A stretch of 51,027 bases of DNA, taken from positions 1 through 51,027 of the forward strand of contig JAOZIB010000040.1 in NCBI GenBank assembly GCA_026014565.1. The letters run 5' to 3'. Within the stretch, counting starts at the first letter, position 1. Each line of letters opens with the position of its first letter. Below, in pieces: positions 8,679-16,798 of this stretch. The notes below the pieces were generated by a model. The model ran no database searches and was not told where the DNA came from. It saw only the letters and a list, made by a program, of their open reading frames with translations. The position numbers and the translations under genes are program-made. This DNA comes from Candidatus Bathyarchaeum sp. Lineage in GTDB: Archaea; Thermoproteota; Bathyarchaeia; Bathyarchaeales; Bathyarchaeaceae.

Positions 8679-10250
8679 ATGTCGGCAGATTTGGCACTGA
8701 TAAACGGAAACATCATCACCATGGATTCTGTGCGACCAAAAGCCCAAGCAGTTGCCATACAAAAAAACCAAATTGTCAAAGTTGGCTCAACAAAAGAAAT
8801 CAAAGCTCTAGTTACCAAAGAAACAAAAGTTGTTGATTTACAAGGAAAAAGTGTTGTCCCCGGGTTTATTGATTCTCATATTCATGTTGCAGATTTTGGA
8901 AAATTCTTGAACTGGGTCAACCTAAGCGCCGCAAAATCGATTGCACAAATGCAAACAATCCTTAAAGAAAAAGTGCAAAAAACTCCAAAAAACAGATGGA
9001 TAGTAGGTAACGGATGGAACGAAACCCGTTTTGATAAAAAGGGCTGTCCGAATCGTTATGATTTGGATGCTGTTTCACCAGATAATCCGGTGGTTTTGTA
9101 TCATGAGTGCGGACGGGTTTGCCTTGTTAACAGTAAAGCGTTAGAGTGTGCAAAAGTAACCAAAGAGATTGCAGCTCCATCTGGTGGAGAAATCGAAAAA
9201 CATCCAGAAACTGGTGATCTTACAGGGATTTTACGGGAAGCGGCAACTGATTTGGTTTGGAAAACAATTCCTGAACCATTAGAAGAGGAAATTCTTGAAT
9301 CAACCAGTTTAGCTTTTCAAAAAATTGTTGAAGCCGGAGTAACTACTGTTCATTGGATTGTCGGCACCTTAGAAGAGGCGTTGATTGTGCAAAAGCTTGA
9401 TGCGATAAACAAGTTGCCTGTGCGGGTTCATGTTATTGTTCCAGCAAAAGATTTAGACAGAATCGACGAGCTTAATTTTGATTCAAACAAAATCGACAAA
9501 CAGTTAGGGGTTAAAATTTTTGTGGACGGCTCCTTAGCAGCCAGGACCGCAGCCCTTTGTGAGCCTTACATGGATGATAACACAACAACGGGACAACTGC
9601 TGTATTCTCAAGAGGAACTGGACAAAGTAGTAACCAAGGCGCATAACGCAAACTTGCAGTTGATTATGCATGCAATGGGCGACCAAGCCATAGAAATGGC
9701 GTTAGATGCCGTCGAAAAAGTGTTAACAAAAACCCCCGCAAAACCCCATTGTTATCGTATTGAGCACGCATCAGTTCTGACTCCAGAGTTGATTGAGCGA
9801 GTAAAGAAACTTAACATGACTATTTCTGTTCAGCCCAAGTGTGTAATCTCGGAGTTTACTGATTGGTCCGCAATTGAAAGACTGGGAAACAAAAGGGCCC
9901 GGTGGCTGTATCCTCTCAGAACTTTGATAAACCAGGGAATACGGGTCATCGGGGGTTCAGACTGCCCCATGGAGCCAATAAGTCCCTTGGTTGCTATGCA
10001 GGCTGCAGTGGAGCGTGAGTATTTTCCTGAAGAGCAAATCAACACAAAGAAAGCTTTGCAGATGTATACTGTTAATGCGGCGGTTGCTTCTGGTGAACAA
10101 GAAAACAAAGGCTCAATTGAAAAAGGCAAACTTGCTGACTTTGCCGTTCTTTCATGTGACCCCACATCAACTCCAACAGATAAGATTGGAAATATTGAAG
10201 TTTTAATGACTGTCGTAGATGGAGAGATTGTTTTCCAGAAATCGGTTTAG
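8679..10250 (+). CDS. Amidohydrolase family 3 (YtcJ-like) metal-dependent hydrolase
   Basis: This protein of about 523 aa begins MSADLALINGNIITMD, the beta-sandwich N-terminus typical of amidohydrolase-3. It has the metal-binding HxH in DSHIHVADF and the late catalytic Asp in GGSDCPMEP. An in-frame extension to 8562 overlaps the upstream gene and is not homologous in character, so ATG 8679 is the likely start. The family hydrolyses C-N bonds in formamides, amides and cyclic ureides; the exact substrate is not predictable. It follows the SPASM gene and precedes cbiB in the same direction, so co-transcription is plausible. A cytoplasmic location is expected. Confidence 0.85.
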   Translation: MSADLALINGNIITMDSVRPKAQAVAIQKNQIVKVGSTKEIKALVTKETKVVDLQGKSVVPGFIDSHIHVADFGKFLNWVNLSAAKSIAQMQTILKEKVQKTPKNRWIVGNGWNETRFDKKGCPNRYDLDAVSPDNPVVLYHECGRVCLVNSKALECAKVTKEIAAPSGGEIEKHPETGDLTGILREAATDLVWKTIPEPLEEEILESTSLAFQKIVEAGVTTVHWIVGTLEEALIVQKLDAINKLPVRVHVIVPAKDLDRIDELNFDSNKIDKQLGVKIFVDGSLAARTAALCEPYMDDNTTTGQLLYSQEELDKVVTKAHNANLQLIMHAMGDQAIEMALDAVEKVLTKTPAKPHCYRIEHASVLTPELIERVKKLNMTISVQPKCVISEFTDWSAIERLGNKRARWLYPLRTLINQGIRVIGGSDCPMEPISPLVAMQAAVEREYFPEEQINTKKALQMYTVNAAVASGEQENKGSIEKGKLADFAVLSCDPTSTPTDKIGNIEVLMTVVDGEIVFQKSV

Positions 10251-10329
10251 TTTTTCATGTTTTGATGGCAATCATTTTAAGTAACTATCTTGGAGTAACG
10301 GTAATTATCTGGTTAACGCGTGCTTGCCA

Positions 10330-11307
10330 ATGATAACAATAACAAACTTGTTGGTGGCAGTTGGAGTTCTAATTGTAGCGCTGGTGCTCGACCTGATTTT
10401 TGGCGACCCGTCACCAATTTATCCCGAAAAAATCCAATACAAACTGCACCCCACGGTTTTGATGGGAGAATTCACCCAAAAAATCAAGCCCTTCTTCAAA
10501 AACCCCAACCCAAAAATCGAAAAATTCAACGGCGTTCTTTTGGGGTTAACAGTCATTTTGGTTTTTACAATTCCAACCTATTTCGGTTTGCAGATAATCT
10601 ACCGATACCTTGGACTGATAGTTTTTTTCATTGTTTCTGCCATAATTTTGAAATTAACAATTTGTATGAAACTTGAAACAGATTGGGGATACGCCGCAGC
10701 AAAAGCCATCGAATCAGGCGACCTCGCTGAAGCAAGAAAGTACGCCCACTTTTCACGACGTGACAACAAAGAACTAACCGGTGCACAGATTGTTTCTTCA
10801 GTCATTGAATCATTGGCAGAAAACTTGACAGATTTCAGGCTCTCCCCAATTTTCTATTATGGACTGTTTGGTGTTCCAGGGGCAGTTGCGTTTCGGGCGG
10901 TTAACACCCTTGATGGTATGGTTGGCTTCAAAGATGAAGAAAACATAAATCTTGGATGGTTCTCCGCCATTACAGACACCATAGTAAATTACATTCCAGC
11001 CCGGTTGACTACCCTTTTGCTGATTGCAGGTGCCGCAATAGTAGGAGAAGACTACAAAAACGCATGGAAAATTGCCCAACGAGACCAAAGCAAAATCCCC
11101 AGTACAAACCATGGATGGCAAATGGCAGCAATCGCAGGTGCGTTACGAGTGGAGCTGGAAAAACCTGGACAATACGCAGTAGGCGACCCAGAAGAAGAAC
11201 TGGATGCAAATAAAATAATTCAGTCGTTAAAAATCCGAAATGTTGCAATAATTCTGAGTATAATCATCACCATACCAGCGATTTTGCTAAATCTTTACTT
11301 ATTTTAA
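10330..11307 (+). CDS. cbiB: Adenosylcobinamide-phosphate synthase CbiB
   Basis: CbiB joins adenosylcobyric acid to aminopropanol or its phosphate to make adenosylcobinamide (phosphate), late in cobalamin synthesis at the membrane. The protein of about 325 aa shows the family pattern: FGDP followed by LHPTVLMG near the N-terminus, SVIESLAENLTD in the middle, VNTLDGMVGFK, and NHGWQMAAIAGAL with a late AVGD. Hydrophobic segments lie at both ends and in the centre. ATG 10330 is preferred, with TTG 10324 also possible. It lies 79 nt after the amidohydrolase. CobS and CbiZ, which act on neighbouring intermediates, are at 34.3 and 28.6 kb. Confidence 0.92.
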   Translation: MITITNLLVAVGVLIVALVLDLIFGDPSPIYPEKIQYKLHPTVLMGEFTQKIKPFFKNPNPKIEKFNGVLLGLTVILVFTIPTYFGLQIIYRYLGLIVFFIVSAIILKLTICMKLETDWGYAAAKAIESGDLAEARKYAHFSRRDNKELTGAQIVSSVIESLAENLTDFRLSPIFYYGLFGVPGAVAFRAVNTLDGMVGFKDEENINLGWFSAITDTIVNYIPARLTTLLLIAGAAIVGEDYKNAWKIAQRDQSKIPSTNHGWQMAAIAGALRVELEKPGQYAVGDPEEELDANKIIQSLKIRNVAIILSIIITIPAILLNLYLF

Positions 11308-11917
11308 CCAAAAGAAAGGATCGACACTGTAAATTTGAGTCTAAATGTGTGCGGTGTAGAAAAAATTCTGAAAAAATCTGTTTTTGAACATCTTACTTCC
11401 ATTAGACTATTAATATGTAGAACAAAAGTGTGAAACAAATCTACGTTGATTTTGTTTATTTTTGTTTTAGTCAATAGTTACTACTAAGTAATAAACTTGA
11501 AAGTCAAATCTTGGGTTTCTGCTGGTTTGTCAGGGCCTCCAAAAGAAAACAATGACAAATTCCAATTTCAGCAGAAAACTAGTGAAGTAAAGTAAAGCGA
11601 TAGTAGACAATTTTTTGGTTTTTGCAAATGTTCATTTTTTCATTCCTCTTTTTGATGCCTTGCAGTGTATGTTAGAGTGTTGAGTTTAAATATTTTGCGA
11701 CATCACAGGAATTTTACAATTAGATGTATTAGCAGCAAAAAATTTTGAAAATAAACAATTTTTGTGTGTTTGAAGCTTCAAAAAGTTTAGTTTCATCGAC
11801 TTGTAAGATTCCAAACTTGAGTAAATAAAAGTATGAATGAGCGGGCAATAACAAAAGATATAGCCCAGAAGCTTTAACTCTTTGACATTCTAGCGGTTAC
11901 TTCAACTGGTGTAAAAA
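11308..11917. other. 610-bp non-coding interval containing repeat copy 1
   Basis: No supported coding sequence is present. The stretch holds one copy of the dispersed intergenic repeat (11341-11423) and A/T-rich DNA with TATA-like stretches, such as GTTTAAATATTT near 11685-11696. These could serve the downstream radical SAM gene at 11918. Confidence 0.5.
11341..11423 (+). repeat. Dispersed intergenic repeat, copy 1
   Basis: This is the most diverged of four related copies. It shares GTGTGCGGTGTAGAAAA with copy 2 (GTGTGCTGTGTAGAAAA) and ends in an ATTAG...TTAATATG motif, where the others have TATTAG-N4-CTAATATG. It lies downstream of cbiB. Confidence 0.45.
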
Positions 11918-13315
11918 ATGACAACCCCAAACCAAAAACTGAAAACAACGCTGGTTAATCCGCCTCCGCTAAAGGGGGTTTATCGTCATCAGCTTTACTT
12001 GTCCCTTGGTTTGGCATATATGGCAGCAGTTTTGGAAGAAAATGGATATGAAGTAACCGTGGTTGACTGCCCCGCACAGAACATGGATCAAGAAATGCTT
12101 AAAGCAAAACTGACAGCCATTCAGCCGGAAATTATCGGAATTACTTCGATGACCCCCACAATACAATCAGCAGTTTTGTCGGCTCAGGTTGCTAAACAAG
12201 CATGCCCAACCTCAACAGTTGTTTTGGGCGGACCACATGCAACATTTATGGATAAACAGGTTCTTGCAGAAGAACCATCAGTTGACGTAATAGTAAGGGG
12301 TGAAGGTGAACAAACCCTTCTGGAACTTGCACAAAATTCTGGCAACGTAAAGGCTTTAGACGCCATTCAGGGCATAACTTTTAGAAAAGGTAGAAAATCA
12401 GTTAGAAACCCTGACAGACCCTACATTCAAAATCTTGACAATTTGCCCCGTCCAGCATTCAAGCATTTTGATTTAGAAAAATATCGCCTGTTTGGACGAA
12501 AAATGCTCCCAATAATTACTAGTAGAGGCTGTCCATCCCAATGCGCCTTTTGCACTACTTCCAGAATTTTTGGACGACCCTTCCGTGCCCGTAGTCCAAA
12601 AAACGTAGTAGATGAACTAGAATGGATACGAGACGAACACGGCGCAGACGCTTTTTCCTTTTATGACGACACCTTTACTCTGGACAGAAATCGAGCAATA
12701 CAAATCTGTAAAGACATAAAGAATAGAAAACTTGGGATTCCATGGGATTGTCAAACCCGTGTTAGTACAGTATCTGAAGAGATGCTCAAAATTATGCGAG
12801 ACGCGAACTGTCAACAGGTTTTTTTTGGTGTAGAATCAGGTTGCCAAACAATATTGGATGCGGTTCATAAGGGAACTTCTGTTGAGCAAAACAAAAAGGC
12901 AATAAAGTTAGCTAAGGATGCTGGCTTATTTGTTGCAGTTTCAGTAATGGTTGGATATCCCGGCGAAACCCGTGAGATGCTTGAGCAAACCATTGACCTT
13001 CTTCGGCAAGCAGAACCTGATGATGCTTACATTTGTGTGGCGACTCCGTATCCGGGAACGGAGCTTAGAAACATTATTGAAGAAAAAGGTTGGAAGATTT
13101 CTAATGACTGGAAAAAGTATGACACAACAATTCCGGTTTTTGAAAACCCGAACCTGTCAGAAGCAGACGTAAACAAAATCCGAAGTAAATTCTACGACAG
13201 CTTTTATTCCCCTAAGTATGTTCTACGCCACATTTTCAAGAAAAACTTTTACAGCAAAGTAATGGCCCGAACCGCGATGAATCACCTCATCTGGCGGGTC
13301 CGAAAAATTTTCTAA
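11918..13315 (+). CDS. B12-binding domain radical SAM protein
   Basis: This 465-aa protein has an N-terminal cobalamin-binding domain (LVNPPPLKG at 12-20, VVLGGPHATF at 101-110) and a radical SAM domain with C205-x3-C209-x2-C212 in SRGCPSQCAFC. The C-terminal tail (YSPKYVLRHIF) resembles those of 2809-4203 and 15207-16598, placing it in the same broad subfamily. A long upstream intergenic region suggests an independent promoter. It is convergent with the methyltransferase gene, which ends at 13312: the two stops overlap by a few bases. The reaction is unknown. Confidence 0.88.
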   Translation: MTTPNQKLKTTLVNPPPLKGVYRHQLYLSLGLAYMAAVLEENGYEVTVVDCPAQNMDQEMLKAKLTAIQPEIIGITSMTPTIQSAVLSAQVAKQACPTSTVVLGGPHATFMDKQVLAEEPSVDVIVRGEGEQTLLELAQNSGNVKALDAIQGITFRKGRKSVRNPDRPYIQNLDNLPRPAFKHFDLEKYRLFGRKMLPIITSRGCPSQCAFCTTSRIFGRPFRARSPKNVVDELEWIRDEHGADAFSFYDDTFTLDRNRAIQICKDIKNRKLGIPWDCQTRVSTVSEEMLKIMRDANCQQVFFGVESGCQTILDAVHKGTSVEQNKKAIKLAKDAGLFVAVSVMVGYPGETREMLEQTIDLLRQAEPDDAYICVATPYPGTELRNIIEEKGWKISNDWKKYDTTIPVFENPNLSEADVNKIRSKFYDSFYSPKYVLRHIFKKNFYSKVMARTAMNHLIWRVRKIF

Positions 13316-14013
13316 ATTTTTTGGAACATAACAATAATTGTGGGAGTTGGAGTCCCAACATCAGTTAACCGTTTCATTTGAGTTAAACTGAATTTCGAGG
13401 CAAGCAATTTTTCCAAAATTTCAACCGTATAGTAATGTTTGTGAGAATCATAACGCAATCCCTCAACACCATCAGGGGTAGAGATAACCAAATGTCCCCC
13501 AGTTTTCAAAATCTTGTAAGCTTCCTCTAAGAAACTGTTTGGGCTCCAGAGGTGTTCTACGACTTCGGAGGCTAAAATTACATCGAAACTGTTGGGTTTG
13601 AAGGGCAACTCTTCTGCATCACCAGTTACTGCAGACAAGAACTCGCGTTTATGAGACTGAGAAGAAACTGTTGGTAAATCGATTGTTGTAATGCTATTTT
13701 CCATTTTCCAGAGGTGTTCCCCGATCAATCCGTCGCCGCCTCCCACGTCTAGGATTTGCAGTCCGTTACCAAGGGGACAAACCAGTTCTGTAATTGTTTC
13801 TATTCGTGCCACATTAAAGGGTTGCACAAGGGCTTCTGCACCATGTGATTTGAGGGCGGCTTCGATGCGTGAGCTATTGTATTTTTGCCACTCTATCCAT
13901 TTGCGTTTGGTTTGGTTTCGGCTTTTGTAGCGAGTGTGTTTGAGCACCAGATGTTTTAGCTGTGAAGGATGCAAAACTAGATACACTAAACCAAGAACTT
14001 GACCTACAACCAT
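13312..14013 (-). CDS. Class I SAM-dependent methyltransferase
   Basis: This 233-aa protein has the Rossmann SAM-binding motif I, LQILDVGGGDG, near residues 82-92 and an acidic loop (TTIDLPT) after it. Motif IV-like VILASEVVEHLW and post-motif LKTGGHLVISTP follow. The N-terminus carries a hydrophobic start and a basic stretch, and no target-specific domain is visible. It is the third gene of a minus-strand set (B12 radical SAM 15207-16598, aldo/keto reductase 14081-15169, then this one, 67 nt on). It may therefore modify the same product. Confidence 0.82.
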   Translation of the reverse strand: MVVGQVLGLVYLVLHPSQLKHLVLKHTRYKSRNQTKRKWIEWQKYNSSRIEAALKSHGAEALVQPFNVARIETITELVCPLGNGLQILDVGGGDGLIGEHLWKMENSITTIDLPTVSSQSHKREFLSAVTGDAEELPFKPNSFDVILASEVVEHLWSPNSFLEEAYKILKTGGHLVISTPDGVEGLRYDSHKHYYTVEILEKLLASKFSLTQMKRLTDVGTPTPTIIVMFQKI

Positions 14014-14080
14014 GTTTTAATCCAGGTCTCCGTTGCTGCTACACGCAAACAAACACAAAAGGAGCCCACAGCTTATGAAA

Positions 14081-15169
14081 CTAACGCCCCAAATCGTTCT
14101 CACATTGCTTAAGCATTGAAACAACAGGCAAGTTGTATGGGCATTTAGGTTCACACTTTCCACAACTACTACATTGGGATGCGTTAACTGGAAGTCCCTT
14201 GTACAACTTTTTTGCCCAATTCTTCAAACCATAAGCGTGGTAAATGGTTTTAAACCGAAGAATTGCACCAATGTCCAAGTTTTCTGGGCAAGGCAAGCAC
14301 AAACCACAGTCCCGACAGTAAGGTTGCTCAAAGTTTACTTCAAAACGGGCTTTTTGTTCAGCGGACAACGGTTGATAGCTGTTTCCGACTTGGGCGGCGG
14401 TTTCTACTTCCTCTACTGATTTGAATCCTGTGATAACTACTGAAACCTGTTGGTCTAAAACGTAACTAAGGGCATTATGAACCCGTGAGGGGATGTCTGC
14501 TCCAAGGTAGTTTTTTAGTTCGGGCTCGTCAGACAACAACGAAAGGGAAGGCTGATACAAACACGTAATCAGCCTAGAAGTTTTTGCCATCAAAGGCTTC
14601 ATGGCGATTACACCAACATTCAAATCTTTTGCCAAAGGAATCAGTGCCTCAAGGGCTTGTCGAGTTATCAGGTTAATTGGAACCAAAACTGTGTCAAATT
14701 CGTTAGTTTTGATAGCTTGCATCAGCACCCGAGGCTTATGACCAGTAATCCCAATAAAATCCACCAGTCCCTCAGAACGGGCTTTTCGGCACATTTCCAA
14801 CGAGCCTACGGGACCCATTGCTTTTTGAAGGGTTTTGGCGTCATCTATGCCGTGAAGTTGAATCAAATCTAGGCGGTCAGTATGCAACCGCTTTAAACTA
14901 CTTTTGAAATCATCCAAGGACTCACTTTTTGTCCGAGAAACAGTCTTAGTAGCCAAAACACATTTTTCCCGAACGTCTTTGAGTGCTTGTCCAAGTTTTT
15001 CTTCGCTGTCGCCGTCTAGTTTTGCGGTGTCAAAATAGTTTATTCCAAGCTCAAAAGCCCGTTGCACAACTTTTACTGCTTCGCCCATGGGTAGTTCTGA
15101 AATCCATGTTCCCCCAAATCCAACTACAGAAACTTCAAGTCCAGTTCTTCCTAGTTTTCGTTTTTGCAA
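14081..15169 (-). CDS. Aldo/keto reductase fused to a C-terminal 4Fe-4S ferredoxin domain
   Basis: This 362-aa protein has an AKR TIM barrel (about 1-280) and a C-terminal dicluster ferredoxin domain (CRDCGLCLPCP and CSSCGKCEPKCP). AKRs use an Asp-Tyr-Lys-His tetrad. D47, K75 (LATKT) and H106 (LIQLHG) are present, but the Tyr of the DTAxxYG motif is Asp here (DTAKLDG, D52). The proton donor therefore seems lost or replaced. The Fe-S domain suggests electron exchange with ferredoxin rather than only NADPH. It starts 37 nt after the radical SAM gene 15207-16598 on the same strand, which suggests one operon. Confidence 0.85.
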   Translation of the reverse strand: MQKRKLGRTGLEVSVVGFGGTWISELPMGEAVKVVQRAFELGINYFDTAKLDGDSEEKLGQALKDVREKCVLATKTVSRTKSESLDDFKSSLKRLHTDRLDLIQLHGIDDAKTLQKAMGPVGSLEMCRKARSEGLVDFIGITGHKPRVLMQAIKTNEFDTVLVPINLITRQALEALIPLAKDLNVGVIAMKPLMAKTSRLITCLYQPSLSLLSDEPELKNYLGADIPSRVHNALSYVLDQQVSVVITGFKSVEEVETAAQVGNSYQPLSAEQKARFEVNFEQPYCRDCGLCLPCPENLDIGAILRFKTIYHAYGLKNWAKKLYKGLPVNASQCSSCGKCEPKCPYNLPVVSMLKQCENDLGR

Positions 15170-15206
15170 CGAGAGATTCCTCCAATGAACGAAACAAAAA
15201 ATGAAT

Positions 15207-16598
15207 CTATTTACCTAAACCAATTTTTGAGGAAACCAGTCTTCGAAGCCACGCCAAGGCAGTTCGGGTTGTTGAGTACCCATATACTCCGCCTTTTCGG
15301 AAAGCCCGCAATATGTAAGTTGGACGGATGTAGAAATCTTGATGGATTTTGTCGTGAATTTCCCTGATTTCTTGCATGGTCATGTTTGAGGATTCAAAAA
15401 TTGGTGTAGCAGTGTCATAGCGGTCAAAGTCATGGATTCGCAGCCAGCCCATCTTTTTTACGTAATCAAACATGGGCGTTCCCGGATACGGGGTTGCGAT
15501 GTAAACGCCAATCTCGTCAGGATTTAGTTTGCGCAAAAGGGCACTACTTTCCATTGCTGTTTCTTTGGTTTCTCCTGGAAAACCAAGAATAATACTTGCA
15601 ACCGCAATCATACCGGCTTCTTGGGTCCACTTGAAAGCGTTAAAAGTTTGACTTGTGGAAATACCTTTTCCCATAGCGTCTCGAACATCTTGAGAACCCG
15701 CTTCAACTCCATACCAAACTGCGATGCATCCAGCTTTGTGCATTTTTTCCAGTAATGGTTTGGAAACCATGTCGATTCGAGTTTCACAGTCCCAGCGGAT
15801 TTTTAGTCCTCGCCGAAGGATTTCATCACATAGTTCTTCAGTTCGTTTTTGGTTAACTGTAAAAGCATCGTCATAGAAGGTATACTGTTTCTCGCCATAT
15901 TTTTTGTACAAAAACTCAAGCTCGTCAACAACTTTTTTGGGACTACGCATACGGTATCTTTGCCCAAACATTCTAACTGCCGAACAAAAATCACACCAAA
16001 AAGTGCAACCTCGGCTGGTCATTAAGGGGAAAATGATGTTTCCATACTTGTTGAATTGCTCAATCGGAAACAGATGAAACGCAGGATATGGAAGCTCATC
16101 CAAGTTTTCGATGTATGGGCGGTCTTCGGTTTTGACGATTTCATTGCCTTTTCTGCACGTTAATCCGATAACGTCATCGTAGTTTTTGCCTGCTTCGAGG
16201 CATTGAACGATTTCTAGCAGGGTGTTTTCGCCTTCTTTTCGCACAACGATATCTAACTCGGGGCATTCGTTGAGGGCGTTTTCATCCCAGAAAGTAACGT
16301 GGGCGCCACCAATGGCAGTTATACAGTTTGGCAGGGCTTTTTTGGCTACTTTGATTACCTTGAGGGCAGACTTGTAAGTCAAAGTGGTAGAAGTTAATCC
16401 AACTAGGTCGGGTTTTCGTTTGCGCAGTTCAGTTTCTACTTCACTTAGGGGTCGGGGCAGGGCTTGAAGGTCTATAACGTTAACGTCAAATCCGTTTTTT
16501 TCTAAAACTGCCGCCAAATATCCAATACCCAAAGGAATGAAAGGCGGGTGACGGTGGGAACCTTCAGGATAAGGTGGGTTTACAAGAGTTACCTGCAT
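15207..16598 (-). CDS. B12-binding domain radical SAM protein (BchE-like)
   Basis: This 463-aa protein starts MQVTLVNPPYPEGSHRH. It has a cobalamin-binding domain to about residue 135 and a radical SAM cluster at C198, C202 and C205 (SRGCTFWCDFC). Its C-terminal helical tail ends STTRTALAWLRRL. It is a close paralog of 2809-4203 and of the truncated gene at 1-237. It heads a minus-strand set with an AKR-ferredoxin and a methyltransferase, so its product may be reduced and methylated by those enzymes. This is inference from gene order. Confidence 0.88.
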   Translation of the reverse strand: MQVTLVNPPYPEGSHRHPPFIPLGIGYLAAVLEKNGFDVNVIDLQALPRPLSEVETELRKRKPDLVGLTSTTLTYKSALKVIKVAKKALPNCITAIGGAHVTFWDENALNECPELDIVVRKEGENTLLEIVQCLEAGKNYDDVIGLTCRKGNEIVKTEDRPYIENLDELPYPAFHLFPIEQFNKYGNIIFPLMTSRGCTFWCDFCSAVRMFGQRYRMRSPKKVVDELEFLYKKYGEKQYTFYDDAFTVNQKRTEELCDEILRRGLKIRWDCETRIDMVSKPLLEKMHKAGCIAVWYGVEAGSQDVRDAMGKGISTSQTFNAFKWTQEAGMIAVASIILGFPGETKETAMESSALLRKLNPDEIGVYIATPYPGTPMFDYVKKMGWLRIHDFDRYDTATPIFESSNMTMQEIREIHDKIHQDFYIRPTYILRAFRKGGVYGYSTTRTALAWLRRLVSSKIGLGK

Positions 16599-16798
16599 CC
16601 TTACAATTCGTCCTCAAATTTTTTAGTGTAACATTAGACAAAGTGCGCTACTAATAAATATAATGTGGGGCACAAACAGAAAAAATGACCAGTTTTTGGA
16701 TTGAGCAAAATGTCTGACACTAAATCTTATATTCCCACGGAAAAGTGTTTAATTGATTCTGCAAACCCGAAAACAAGCAAGTTATGTAGGAAAAAACC

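Noticed and set aside
10320-10676. 118-codon frame overlapping the start of cbiB
   Set aside because: It is a shadow frame inside a well-supported cbiB gene and has no recognisable protein features.
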